This document shows, piece after piece, positions 15,685-24,101 of a DNA stretch of 32,648 bases. The DNA comes from Pseudomonadales bacterium (lineage in GTDB: Bacteria; Pseudomonadota; Gammaproteobacteria; Pseudomonadales; Azotimanducaceae): assembly GCA_023300545.1 (NCBI GenBank), contig JALZVT010000154.1:1-32648 (forward strand), given 5' to 3'. The position numbers were made by a program, and so were the translations under genes. Below the pieces are notes generated by a model that saw only the letters and a list, made by a program, of their open reading frames with translations, was not told where the DNA came from and did no database searches. How positions within the stretch are numbered: position 1 is the stretch's first letter; each line of letters starts with the position of its first letter.

Positions 15685-16689
15685 TTACAACAGTTCTTCG
15701 GCAAAAAATCGCAGCACGTCTCTATCTGCCGTACCGATGTTTAGCTGAGTTACGGGGCTGTCTTTCCACGCTGGCAACAGTTCACGCACGCGCTCTTTTG
15801 GCCCGCAGAACGAAATCTCGTCAATCAGCGCATCAGGTACTGCCGCAAAGGCTTGATCGCGTTTACCCGCCATAAACAGATCCTGAATTTCATCAGCCGC
15901 ATCGGCGTAACCCATTCGACCAACGTGGTCTTTGTGCACGTTGAATTCTTTAGCCCCCATACCGCCCACATAAAAACCAACATTCTGCTTAATCTGCATA
16001 CGCGCTCGATCAATGTCGTCGTCAATCACAACAGGAATAGCCGCTGCAATTTCAAAACCCGGTGTGCGAATTTTCATCATGTCGGCGTATTGGCTGTGCA
16101 TTTTTTGTGGTGACAAGAACATCGGAATCCAGCCGTCGAACAACTCTGCACTCATGGCGACATTTTTTGGCCCTTCAGCGCCCAGATAAACCGGGATGTG
16201 ATCACGGATAGGGTGTTGAATCAGTTTGAGCGGCTTACCGAGACCGGTGCCGCCATCTAACGGCAGTTGGTAGTGCTTACCATCAAAAGCAACGGGTTCT
16301 TCCCGGGCAACAATCTTGCGGAAGATTTCAATCCACTCTCGGGTTCGCGCCAAGGGTTTCGGGTACGGCTGACCGTACCAGCCCTCAACCACCTGCGGAC
16401 CAGACACGCCAATGCCAAGAATTAGACGCCCGTTTGACAGATAGTCGAGCGCCACGGCGTGCATGGCCGCACTAGCGGGCGTCCGCGCCGAAATTTGCAT
16501 AATCGACGTGCCAAGATTGATTTTGGAGGTGTGCGCACCCACCCAGGCCAACGGCGTAAAACAATCCGCGCCATAGATCTCAGGGCACCAAATGGTGTCG
16601 TAACCAAGATCTTCCGCGTCTTTGGCGAGCGAAATAATTCGCTCGCCACCAGCAGGCCCCAATGGCCCTATGCCCAACCCAAGTTTCAT
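15685..16689 (-). CDS. Luciferase-like (LLM) oxidoreductase, probably F420-dependent type
   Basis: A 334-residue TIM-barrel protein of the luciferase-like monooxygenase superfamily. It shows the N-terminal Leu-Gly-Leu-Gly-Ile-Gly-Pro strand, Asp-Ala-Glu-Asp-Leu-Gly-Tyr-Asp-Thr-Ile-Trp, Gly-Arg-Leu-Ile-Leu-Gly-Ile-Gly-Val-Ser-Gly, and Pro-Val-Tyr-Leu-Gly-Ala-Glu-Gly-Pro, all typical of the F420-dependent group more than of bacterial luciferase. It may reduce or oxidise a cyclic ketone or alcohol using F420 or FMN; cofactor choice cannot be proved from sequence. A clear AGGAG precedes ATG 16689. The neighbouring BVMO and DDN-like genes make a combined hydride-transfer and oxygenation route plausible. 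Confidence 0.87.
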   Translation of the reverse strand: MKLGLGIGPLGPAGGERIISLAKDAEDLGYDTIWCPEIYGADCFTPLAWVGAHTSKINLGTSIMQISARTPASAAMHAVALDYLSNGRLILGIGVSGPQVVEGWYGQPYPKPLARTREWIEIFRKIVAREEPVAFDGKHYQLPLDGGTGLGKPLKLIQHPIRDHIPVYLGAEGPKNVAMSAELFDGWIPMFLSPQKMHSQYADMMKIRTPGFEIAAAIPVVIDDDIDRARMQIKQNVGFYVGGMGAKEFNVHKDHVGRMGYADAADEIQDLFMAGKRDQAFAAVPDALIDEISFCGPKERVRELLPAWKDSPVTQLNIGTADRDVLRFFAEELL

Positions 16690-16747
16690 CGCTCACTCCT
16701 AACAGATTTCCCTGCCAAGGATTGTGGCCGATTTGGGCGGTTAGTGG

Positions 16748-17182
16748 CTAGACCAGTTCAGCCACAAAGACCGGAATTTTGCGATCGGTCTTGGCCTTGT
16801 AGTCGTTGTAGGGCGGAAATGCTGCGGCACTCACGCTCCATAGCGCCTCGCGCTCCGCTTCATCACTCACTTCCCGCGCCCGCATTTTGTAGACATCAGT
16901 CGCATCGCGAATCTCAACATCGGGATTGGCACGCAGGTTGTAGACCCACACCGGGTTCTGCGGTTGACCGCCCATCGAGCCGATCAGCACATAACTGCTG
17001 TCGACTTTCACCCGCATCAGGGGAATCTTGCGAATGGCGCCAGACTTGTTGCCCATGTGGGTGACCAGTATGCAGGGCATGCCGGTATCGAGCAGGGTAG
17101 TGCCCTCTTTGCCGCCGCTGCTTTCGATCAGCTCAACCTGCTTGCGAACCCAGTCGATTGCTGGAGCTATATATTCGGTCAT
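16748..17182 (-). CDS. DDN-type nitroreductase-fold protein (F420(H2)-dependent oxidoreductase family)
   Basis: A 144-residue protein of the split beta-barrel family related to mycobacterial Ddn and F420-binding quinone reductases. The characteristic segment Gly-Asn-Lys-Ser-Gly-Ala-Ile-Arg-Lys-Ile-Pro-Leu-Met-Arg and the later Asn-Pro-Val-Trp-Val-Tyr-Asn-Leu-Arg-Ala-Asn-Pro-Asp-Val are family hallmarks, as is the C-terminal Arg-Lys-Ile-Pro-Val-Phe. These proteins use reduced F420 (or occasionally FMN) for ene- or nitro-reduction and quinone reduction. GAGAG precedes the ATG. It is the first gene of a minus-strand set with the luciferase-like gene (58 bp gap) and the BVMO, so an F420-type cofactor is suggested twice in one operon. 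Confidence 0.83.
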   Translation of the reverse strand: MTEYIAPAIDWVRKQVELIESSGGKEGTTLLDTGMPCILVTHMGNKSGAIRKIPLMRVKVDSSYVLIGSMGGQPQNPVWVYNLRANPDVEIRDATDVYKMRAREVSDEAEREALWSVSAAAFPPYNDYKAKTDRKIPVFVAELV

Positions 17183-17425
17183 GTCTCTCTCGATTTAGAT
17201 GGTTTGACCCCCATCCTAATCTGCTTAGCACCGCGAGCAAATGTCTAAACACCTGATAAGTCGAACCGCCATGGCAGCCGCAATCACATATGACAGACAA
17301 TCCTCCCCCCTGTCAGCCTCGCGCTGGTCTAAACTTACGATCATGAAAACTGCCCTCCATCAGCAGCTGGCGTTGGCACATTGCCGACAGTCGAGCCGCA
17401 CAAGCAGCACGCGGAGCTTTGCCCC

Positions 17426-18649
17426 GTGAAACTGCTTATGCTCGCCCCACAGCCTTGCTACATCGATCGCGGCACGCCCATTGCCGTCGATATGACGCTA
17501 GCAACGCTAAGTGAGGCTGGCCATGAGGTCGACCTGCTGACCTTCCCTGGTGGCGCTGACAGACTGTATAAAGGTTTGCGCACCTTCAGAGTGGGCAGCC
17601 GCCTGAGCAGCCGTCCCGCCAGAGCGGGCTTGTCCGCTAAAAAAATCTTCTTAGATGTCCTGATGCTGGGTAAAGCCATTCGGCTAGTAGCAACTAACCG
17701 TTACACGTTGGTTCACGCCGTCGAAGAAAGCAGCTTTATAGCGCTCATTTTGCGCGTCCTGTTTCGTGTGCCCTACCTGAGCGATATGGACTCGCGCATG
17801 ACCACCCAGATTACCGATCGGTTCCATTGGCTCAAGCCATTCGACAAGCTGCTCTGGGCCATCGAATCACTACCAACTCGATTTGCCCGGGGCGTCGTCA
17901 CTATGTGCGACAGCCTGCGTAGCGCTGTCTTACCCATTCGGTCGGACAATGTATTTGTTGTCAAAGACGTGTCACTCCTCGACTACTACACCACGGTAGA
18001 ACTTGAGACACCTGTTGAGCTGGATCAGATACGCGAGCAACACAGCAGCGTCATGATGTATATCGGCAACCTTGAAACCTACCAAGGCATCGATCTAATG
18101 CTGAGCGCCTTCGCACAATTATCAACAACCAACCCAACAACCAGTACCGCGCTTGTCATAGTCGGCGGCGACGACACTCGCATTGCGGCCTACCAAACCA
18201 TTGCCGATCAACTTGGTGTTGGCGAGTGCTGCTTTTTCCTGGGTCCACAACCTGTTGGCATGTTGAAGGCTCTGATGTCCAAGGCCGACATACTGCTATC
18301 ACCACGCACCCAGGGCACCAACACCCCATTGAAGCTCTACAGCTATCTCGATTCCGGGGTTCCGGTGCTCGCGACAGCACTACAGACACATACTCAGGTA
18401 GTTAACTCGAAACAGGCCTTGTTGTGTGCGCCCGAATCAGGGGCTATGGCCGACGCCATGGCAACCCTTATTAAAAGCCCCGGATTGCGCGAAGGGTTAG
18501 CGGCCAACGCCAAATGCCTGATCCAGAAACGACATTCACCCGAGATCTTTCGACGCGAAATGTTGGAGATTTACCGGCTCATGACCGTGACTAAGGCAAC
18601 CAACGACAGCGCTTCTGACTCGGCTCGATCCACACCTGACCGAGCCTGA
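17426..18649 (+). CDS. Glycosyltransferase family 4
   Basis: A 407-residue GT-B glycosyltransferase if translation starts at GTG 17426, where Val-Lys-Leu-Leu-Met-Leu-Ala-Pro begins the first Rossmann strand and a GGAG lies ten bases upstream; a longer TTG-start frame to 17381 adds an unrelated leader. Arg-Gly-Thr-Pro-Ile-Ala-Val-Asp is the usual N-terminal sugar-transferase loop. The C-terminal half has Gly-Asn-Leu-Glu-Thr-Tyr-Gln-Gly-Ile-Asp and Thr-Asn-Thr-Pro-Leu-Lys-Leu-Tyr-Ser-Tyr-Leu, the nucleotide-sugar site of this subgroup. It probably transfers a sugar to a lipid or polysaccharide acceptor in the cytoplasm. The sugar and acceptor are unknown. The flanking epimerase and flippase-like genes fit a glycoconjugate role. 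Confidence 0.87.
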   Translation: MKLLMLAPQPCYIDRGTPIAVDMTLATLSEAGHEVDLLTFPGGADRLYKGLRTFRVGSRLSSRPARAGLSAKKIFLDVLMLGKAIRLVATNRYTLVHAVEESSFIALILRVLFRVPYLSDMDSRMTTQITDRFHWLKPFDKLLWAIESLPTRFARGVVTMCDSLRSAVLPIRSDNVFVVKDVSLLDYYTTVELETPVELDQIREQHSSVMMYIGNLETYQGIDLMLSAFAQLSTTNPTTSTALVIVGGDDTRIAAYQTIADQLGVGECCFFLGPQPVGMLKALMSKADILLSPRTQGTNTPLKLYSYLDSGVPVLATALQTHTQVVNSKQALLCAPESGAMADAMATLIKSPGLREGLAANAKCLIQKRHSPEIFRREMLEIYRLMTVTKATNDSASDSARSTPDRA

Positions 18650-18691
18650 TTCTGTTTGCGTAAGGGGCTGCCGGTAATAAGGTCTGCCGGT

Positions 18692-19741
18692 CTAGCTGAT
18701 GTCACCGCGTTCACGGTGCCAGCGCACCAAACCACCAACGCCCTCTGCTAGGGTCACGCTCGGCTCATAGCCCAACAATGCCTTGGCTCGACTCAAATCA
18801 AACGATCGGTCGCTACCAAAGAACTTCACTCGGCGCCGATGCAACGGTGGCTCAACGCCAATAAGTCCGCAGAGCTTCTCACACAGATAGCCGGCGGCGT
18901 AGACCAGGCTGTATGGCACTGTAACCGGCAAATTTCCACCGCCAGTCAGCTCACCAATCAGGGCAACAAAACTACGCAGCGTAGGAACGTCTTCGCTGCC
19001 CAACGTTATAACTTGATCAGGCGCCTCTGGCGCCAGTCCAGCCAGCATGATGCCGCGCACGAGGTCATCGACGTGCACCAGATGAAAATGCCCAGCACCC
19101 GCCCCGATCATGGTGAACCGACCTTTTGAGATCGGTCGAATAATCTTCAAAAACCGATCGTCTCCAGCACCGTAAATAGCGCAGGGCCGAACCACAACGA
19201 TTTCAATACCAAGGGACTGGCCCAGCTTAAGTGCCGCCTGCTCGCCCTCGTATTTGGTGATTTGGTAGTCGTCAGCCGGTGCGGCAGGTGCCTCTTCGGT
19301 CGCATTTGGCGGCGGGTTAGGTCCTTGCACACCAATTGTACTCACGTGCACAAACCGCCGAATACCAGCCCGCTGCCCTGCTCGCAGCAGATTCTGGGTG
19401 GCGCCGACATGGGATTCGAACAGCGACTCTCGAGATACGCCCACCGTGCGAAACACGGCCGCTACGTGAAAAATGGTGTCAGCCCCAGCCTGTAACAGGG
19501 CATCGCACGCCTGCGCGTCGCGCAAGTCTGCAAACCCCACCTCAACGCCCGCCGAAAACTCGGCAGTCGAACCACCTGGCCGCAACACTGCACACACTAG
19601 CGCGCCAGCAGCAGCCAGCGCAGCAACCAGATGTCGACCGGTAAAACCAGCCGCCCCCGTGACCACAACTCGGCGACCGGACCAAAATTCAGACGGCTTA
19701 GGGGGTGTATTGGAAGAGGAAGAAGAGGCAGAGTCAGTCAC
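18692..19741 (-). CDS. NAD-dependent epimerase/dehydratase (extended SDR)
   Basis: A 349-residue extended short-chain dehydrogenase. Gly29-Ala-Ala-Gly-Phe-Thr-Gly35 is the nucleotide-binding turn, Ser134 sits in Val-His-Val-Ser-Thr, and Tyr159-Gln-Ile-Thr-Lys163 is the catalytic YxxxK. Val-Val-Arg-Pro-Cys-Ala-Ile-Tyr-Gly-Ala-Gly-Asp is also conserved in the family. Members act on nucleotide sugars or, in the 3-beta-HSD/HpnA-like branch, on sterol- or terpenoid-type substrates; both suit the surroundings. The start is GTG at 19741 with a weak ribosome site and a Ser-rich, probably disordered first 15 residues, so the true start may be slightly downstream. It converges with the glycosyltransferase gene. 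Confidence 0.87.
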   Translation of the reverse strand: MTDSASSSSSNTPPKPSEFWSGRRVVVTGAAGFTGRHLVAALAAAGALVCAVLRPGGSTAEFSAGVEVGFADLRDAQACDALLQAGADTIFHVAAVFRTVGVSRESLFESHVGATQNLLRAGQRAGIRRFVHVSTIGVQGPNPPPNATEEAPAAPADDYQITKYEGEQAALKLGQSLGIEIVVVRPCAIYGAGDDRFLKIIRPISKGRFTMIGAGAGHFHLVHVDDLVRGIMLAGLAPEAPDQVITLGSEDVPTLRSFVALIGELTGGGNLPVTVPYSLVYAAGYLCEKLCGLIGVEPPLHRRRVKFFGSDRSFDLSRAKALLGYEPSVTLAEGVGGLVRWHRERGDIS

Positions 19742-20009
19742 AAACAGCCGCGGAACAAACTAAGGCCGGACAGAATGAGTGACCTATCTTCGCGACTCAA
19801 GACCGTATTCGTAAACAGTTGTTGAATCGCGCTTACAGTTGAGGTTGGACGGTTAAAATTGGTGGTAAAGCTCAAAATCAGGCCAGATATTGGTATTTCT
19901 AGCGCTTCTGTCGGCACGTTGAGACACCCCGCACATTCCCTCCAACACCAATGACGACCACAGGCCGACTCGCTAGAAACAATCGCGTATATTTGCCCTA
20001 ACCGACTGT

Positions 20010-21041
20010 TTGTTGCCTCGCCTCATCAAAGCCCCAACCCCCAGCACAAAGCCTCCACCGCCCTTGCCGAACGCAGCGGCCGAGCCATCGCTTGGGCACC
20101 GTCTGCGACTGTTGCTGCGAATCATCGGAGCCATCGTTCTGGTGGTGCTGATTGTGCAACAGGTCGACTTCACTGAATTTGCCCCTATTCTGCAAGAAGC
20201 GGACCTATTGGCTTGCTTGGTCTCCGCGTTTTTCATTATCGCGGTACGCCTCGCCATGGCACTGCGCCTGCAACGCGCGGCCCAGCAGTTTGATCTGTTT
20301 CCGGGCTACCACGCCGCCTTCGCAATCCTGATGTCCAGCTCCCTTGCAGGCTTTGTTCTGCCCGGCGGTATCGCCCAGGACGCCGTGCGCGGCGTACAGC
20401 TCAACAGCCTGTTTAACAAACCCGTAGCGGCGCTCTCAGCGATGCTGCTAGACAAGTATTTTGGCATTGTAGCCATTCTGCCGGTGGGTGTGGCTGCACT
20501 GCTGGTGGTGGGCGACACTCTGCCCGACGCACTCAACTGGGCGTTTTACCTGGCGCTCGCAGGCGCGACCTTTGCCACCGTCTTTGCCAAACGAATCAGC
20601 ACACAGGTGCTACCGGCACTCAAGCTACCCGATCGCCTAAACCGATTGTTTGTTGTTATGGCGAACAACATCGGCTTATCGCGCAGCTTCACCGAGCTAC
20701 TGGGGTTGTCACTGGTCATCCAAGTCTTGCGCTGCCTATCGATCGTTGCGCTGTTTTATGCGTTCAACGTCGGCATTGATCCACTGCTTGGCTTTGTCTA
20801 CGTACCCATTGTGGTGATTGTCATCATCGCACCCATTTCAATTGGTGGCCTGGGTGTACGCGAAGGCATACTGCTCGCCTTGTTTCTACCACTGGGTGCC
20901 GATCCAGAGCGACTGGTACTGGTGGGAGTGGCCAGCCTGCTCATTGAACTCGCTACATCGCTGCCCGGGCTTTGGTATGTGCTACGCGGGTTGCCCGAGG
21001 CCACGCAAGCGCAACCTGCAAAACTCTCAGGGCAACGGTGA
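20010..21041 (+). CDS. Lysylphosphatidylglycerol synthetase-type flippase-like membrane protein (UPF0104/AglD family)
   Basis: About 343 residues with a Pro-rich cytoplasmic N-terminus and seven to nine hydrophobic segments starting near residue 35. The motif Ser-Leu-Ala-Gly-Phe-Val-Leu-Pro-Gly-Gly-Ile-Ala-Gln-Asp-Ala-Val-Arg and the C-terminal Ser-Ile-Gly-Gly-Leu-Gly-Val-Arg-Glu-Gly are hallmarks of the family, which includes the membrane half of MprF and is often found in polysaccharide or glycolipid loci. No start ATG exists near the N-terminus: TTG at 20010 is the best candidate and its ribosome site is poor, so the start is uncertain. The 3' end overlaps the convergent methyltransferase gene by 15 bp. 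It probably moves or modifies a lipid-linked product. Confidence 0.8.
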   Translation: MLPRLIKAPTPSTKPPPPLPNAAAEPSLGHRLRLLLRIIGAIVLVVLIVQQVDFTEFAPILQEADLLACLVSAFFIIAVRLAMALRLQRAAQQFDLFPGYHAAFAILMSSSLAGFVLPGGIAQDAVRGVQLNSLFNKPVAALSAMLLDKYFGIVAILPVGVAALLVVGDTLPDALNWAFYLALAGATFATVFAKRISTQVLPALKLPDRLNRLFVVMANNIGLSRSFTELLGLSLVIQVLRCLSIVALFYAFNVGIDPLLGFVYVPIVVIVIIAPISIGGLGVREGILLALFLPLGADPERLVLVGVASLLIELATSLPGLWYVLRGLPEATQAQPAKLSGQR

Positions 21042-21896
21042 GTCGTTGCCTCGGGGCCGAGAGAATTCCGCTGAGTTTATTTTTCGATACGGCTCGTACA
21101 CAGCGTCGCGTGCGGCATTGATAAAACGATATATTCGGCTCGAGTTGAGCGACAGCTCAGGGTCGAGTACGAGCTCTATCTGCTCACCGTATAGACCTCG
21201 ATTAATCTCATGAATGAGCCGCATTTCGCCAGTGAAACGCGAGCCATAATTAAACTCCGGCTCATCAAAATAGATCACACAGCCATTGGGTAATACGGGA
21301 ATAAGCCGCTCCATCGCGGAGCGCGCTGAGGTGTAATAATCGCAGTCAATCCACACCAGAACGGGTGGCTTCTCACTCAGTTCGGCCAGCATTTCTTCAG
21401 ACAGAGTATCGTCAAACATACCTTTGTGCAGCTTGAAGTTGGCGTACTTTTCCGCGCAATAGTCGTGCAACCCTTCGCGGCTGAACTTGAATTGACCAAC
21501 AGCCCAGTTGTCATCGGTAACAATGTCTTTATCCGCGCGCTCAGAGGTTTCGTGCATACCCTCAAAGCTGTCAAATCCGTGCACGGTGAAACGGTCAGAC
21601 ACCCCAAGGTATTTGGTCGCGTAGAGCATTTTGGTAAAGGTATAGCCCGACGCAACACCAAACTCTAGCACCGTAAAATTGCCTTTGTAGGTGCTGCTGA
21701 ATTCGCTCAGAACATCGTAGATGTGATCCATACGATAGAAGCTGTTGATGGTGGTACGCAAAAAACTCCGCGGCTTTTTGATCAGATTCAGATAGACAAA
21801 GGTGCGCAGAAAGTCGGTTGGTAATAAAAAAGAAATTACCTTGAGTATCACCACTGAGGCTGGCACCCGGGTGAATGCAGAGCGTTGTTCGGCCAT
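21027..21896 (-). CDS. TylF/MycF-type SAM-dependent methyltransferase
   Basis: A 289-residue class I methyltransferase. The SAM-binding strand-loop is Val-Leu-Glu-Phe-Gly-Val-Ala-Ser-Gly at 76-84, followed by His-Gly-Phe-Asp-Ser-Phe-Glu-Gly at 106-113 and the acidic pair Asp184-Cys-Asp186 in Trp-Ile-Asp-Cys-Asp-Tyr-Tyr, which in TylF-type enzymes helps bind the metal and substrate. Family members O-methylate deoxysugars (macrocin, mycinamicin) or related groups. AAGGA precedes ATG 21896. Its place next to the glycosyltransferase, epimerase and flippase-like genes agrees with methylation of a surface glycan sugar, but the genes are on alternating strands and are not a single operon. Confidence 0.82.
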   Translation of the reverse strand: MAEQRSAFTRVPASVVILKVISFLLPTDFLRTFVYLNLIKKPRSFLRTTINSFYRMDHIYDVLSEFSSTYKGNFTVLEFGVASGYTFTKMLYATKYLGVSDRFTVHGFDSFEGMHETSERADKDIVTDDNWAVGQFKFSREGLHDYCAEKYANFKLHKGMFDDTLSEEMLAELSEKPPVLVWIDCDYYTSARSAMERLIPVLPNGCVIYFDEPEFNYGSRFTGEMRLIHEINRGLYGEQIELVLDPELSLNSSRIYRFINAARDAVYEPYRKINSAEFSRPRGNDSPLP

Positions 21897-21981
21897 CAGG
21901 CAATCCTTCTAAGCAGCCCGCTATTGTAGCCCAGTCACCAAACCGCGCCGCGGCGGATTTGTGAGCAAGCTGTGAGCGAGG

Positions 21982-23382
21982 TTAGCTCACTCGTCGGGCT
22001 CGCACTGACCGACCTTTCACTTTGCCATCGGCAAAATAGTCTAGCGCCGCACGTATAACCCCGCGCTCGATTGCAACGTAGGCGTAGTGGTCTTGAATGT
22101 CGATTTTGCCAATCTGCGAGCCTTGCAGCCCGGCATCCCCGGTTAGCGCGCCCAAGAGGTCGCCCGGGCGAATCTTCGACTTCCGCCCACCCTCGATTTG
22201 GACGGTGCCCATCGCCGCCTTAAGCTGAAAATCAGGTTGACGGTCAAGGGAGGCCGGCACATCAATCAGGCAAGGGGTTCCGGAATACTCCTCGATCGCC
22301 TTCACCCGCTGCTGCTCAGCTTCGGTAAACAGACTCAGCGCAATGCCTTGCTCGCCAGCACGGCCAGTACGACCAATACGGTGCACATACACCTCTGGAT
22401 CACGCGGCAATTCGTAGTTGATAACCATCGGTAATGATTTGATATCAAGCCCGCGCGCCGCGACGTCAGTGGCGACCAACACAGCTGTGCTGCCGTTAGC
22501 AAACAGAGCCAGCTGCAAGTCACGACGCCGTTGATCCAGATCGCCATGCAGCGCCACCGCCTCGACACGACGGTTGTTTAATAGGTCGGTCACCTCAGCA
22601 CACTGCACCTTAGTCTGGCAAAACACCACGGCGGAACTAGGCTGGTAGTGCTCCATCAACCCAAGCAGAGTGCCCTCGCGCTCATTCTTTTTAATCTCGT
22701 AAAACAGCTGGTCGATCACACCTGCGGCGTGTTCGGCATCTACGGTCACACTAACGGGATCTGTCTGCATAGCGCGACTGATTCGCGCGATAGAGCTGGG
22801 AAAGGTTGCTGAAAACATCAGCGTTTGCCGCTGCCTCGGCGCCTGCTCAACGATCGCCTCCATATCTTCGGAGAACCCCATATCAAGCATGCGGTCAGCC
22901 TCATCAAGCACTAATACGGCAAGCGAGCGAAGATCCAACGTGCGCTTACGCAGGTGGTCTAGAACCCGCCCGGGCGTACCCACCACAATGTGCGCACCAT
23001 GTTGCAGCGATTGTTTCTGTGGGCCGATCGGCTTACCGCCGCACAGCGTGATCAATTTGACATTAGGAATGCCCTGCGCCAATCGGCGAATTTCCTTGCC
23101 TACCTGCTCGGCCAATTCCCTGGTCGGGCACAACACCAGAGCCTGCACTTTGAAGTTCTTCGGCTTGATCGCCTCAAGTAAACCCAGCCCAAATGCAGCG
23201 GTTTTACCGCTGCCTGTTTTCGCGCGACCCAGCACATCTTTGCCGTCAAGCACTAGCGGCAGCGCCTTGGCCTGAATCTCGGTCATGCGCTCATAGCCGA
23301 GCGACTTCACATTTTCAATTTGAGCGCTCATTAACGCCAGCGTTTCAAAGCCGCCGCGCTCGTCTGGGTTGGTATCATTCAT
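21982..23382 (-). CDS. dbpA: ATP-dependent RNA helicase DbpA
   Basis: With the ATG at 23382, preceded by AGGA nine bases upstream, the product is 466 residues, the usual DbpA size. Motifs in order: Q-motif Gly-Tyr-Glu-Arg-Met-Thr-Glu-Ile-Gln, Walker A Ala-Lys-Thr-Gly-Ser-Gly-Lys-Thr (54-61), Pro-Thr-Arg-Glu-Leu, Asp-Glu-Ala-Asp (160-163), Ser-Ala-Thr, Asp-Val-Ala-Ala-Arg-Gly-Leu-Asp and His-Arg-Ile-Gly-Arg-Thr-Gly-Arg. A 70-residue C-terminal domain (Lys-Ile-Arg-Pro-Gly-Asp-Leu-Leu-Gly-Ala-Leu-Thr) matches the DbpA RNA-binding domain that recognises 23S rRNA hairpin 92 during 50S assembly. A longer frame to 23421 lacks a ribosome site. The gene diverges from the small ORF/YkgJ-like pair. Confidence 0.93.
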   Translation of the reverse strand: MNDTNPDERGGFETLALMSAQIENVKSLGYERMTEIQAKALPLVLDGKDVLGRAKTGSGKTAAFGLGLLEAIKPKNFKVQALVLCPTRELAEQVGKEIRRLAQGIPNVKLITLCGGKPIGPQKQSLQHGAHIVVGTPGRVLDHLRKRTLDLRSLAVLVLDEADRMLDMGFSEDMEAIVEQAPRQRQTLMFSATFPSSIARISRAMQTDPVSVTVDAEHAAGVIDQLFYEIKKNEREGTLLGLMEHYQPSSAVVFCQTKVQCAEVTDLLNNRRVEAVALHGDLDQRRRDLQLALFANGSTAVLVATDVAARGLDIKSLPMVINYELPRDPEVYVHRIGRTGRAGEQGIALSLFTEAEQQRVKAIEEYSGTPCLIDVPASLDRQPDFQLKAAMGTVQIEGGRKSKIRPGDLLGALTGDAGLQGSQIGKIDIQDHYAYVAIERGVIRAALDYFADGKVKGRSVRARRVS

Positions 23383-23497
23383 TCGCAGATATCCTGCATC
23401 TAGGTTGAATCTGTTCTGCATTACGGGCTGGGCGGGCTAGGCGGACTGTGACACTCGAAAAACGCTATGCTGAGCTTGAGCCAAGGGAACTATGGAA

Positions 23498-23650
23498 ATG
23501 CCAGCCAGCACCGACAGCACCACCATCAGGAACTCGACGGATGCCCACACCATCAGGGCCGAGGTTTCTGGCGCCGGAGTCTACCTTGACGAGCCCAAAT
23601 TTGCGCAAGCATTGATCTGCGCCTGCGGCGAATGGCCCAAGAACAATTAA
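23498..23650 (+). CDS. Small hypothetical protein coupled to the YkgJ-like gene
   Basis: An unannotated 50-residue ORF from ATG 23498 to TAA 23650. An AAGGGA lies nine bases before the ATG, a better fit than for the in-frame ATG at 23492, and the TAA directly abuts the ATG of the cysteine-cluster gene (TAAATG), a layout typical of translational coupling. Third codon positions are mostly G or C, as in real genes here. The product has no signal peptide or transmembrane segment; it is hydrophilic at the N-terminus and ends with Ile-Cys-Ala-Cys-Gly-Glu-Trp, a Cys-x-Cys pair that could bind metal. I do not recognise a family. Two AGG Arg codons are uncommon. It could instead be a leader peptide for the downstream gene. 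Confidence 0.6.
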   Translation: MPASTDSTTIRNSTDAHTIRAEVSGAGVYLDEPKFAQALICACGEWPKNN

Positions 23651-24055
23651 ATGAAAGAATGCAACCAATGTGGCAAGTGCTGCATCAAGTACGCAGACGG
23701 TGGACTGAGCGCTACCGCTGACGAGGTCAGCTGGTGGGAGACTGCTCGTCCCGAGATCGCTCGCTTTGTGCACAACGGCGAGATCTGGCGCGATCCCACC
23801 ACCGGCGACGCACTAACGCGCTGCCCGTGGTTGCTCGAAGATATCGGCACAAGCCCACCACACAAACGCAAATACAGCTGCGCGATCTACTTCGATCGAC
23901 CGGATGACTGCAAACAATATCCGGTGACGATCACCGAAATGGTGATTGATGAGTGCGAAATGATAGAGGTGCGAGACCTCACAAACACCCACCAAGCCCA
24001 GATTAAACTTGATAAAATTATGGCAACAAGCCGACCGGCCGAATCAGCTAACTAG
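23651..24055 (+). CDS. YkgJ-family cysteine cluster protein (CxxCxxCC)
   Basis: A 134-residue protein opening with Met-Lys-Glu-Cys-Asn-Gln-Cys-Gly-Lys-Cys-Cys (Cys4, Cys7, Cys10, Cys11), the CxxCxxCC signature of the YkgJ family, thought to bind zinc or an iron-sulfur centre. More cysteines follow at 58 (Arg-Cys-Pro-Trp), 77, 87 (Arg-Pro-Asp-Asp-Cys-Lys-Gln-Tyr-Pro) and 102, as usual in the family. The function of these proteins is not established. The ATG directly follows the stop of a 50-residue ORF, so the two are probably translated together. The gene diverges from dbpA. Confidence 0.87.
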   Translation: MKECNQCGKCCIKYADGGLSATADEVSWWETARPEIARFVHNGEIWRDPTTGDALTRCPWLLEDIGTSPPHKRKYSCAIYFDRPDDCKQYPVTITEMVIDECEMIEVRDLTNTHQAQIKLDKIMATSRPAESAN

Positions 24056-24101
24056 CGGCCGCCCGACGTAGCCAGATCTCTTCACCCAACGGGAGTAAAC
24101 C

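Noticed and set aside
17285-17318. TGACAG...CTGTCA inverted repeat before the glycosyltransferase gene
   Set aside because: The 6-bp arms are too short to exceed chance, and no promoter elements could be aligned with them.
19742-20009. A gene or RNA in the longest intergenic gap
   Set aside because: Only a 16-codon ORF and no clear stem-loops or conserved signals are visible; a promoter for the divergent genes is likely but could not be located.
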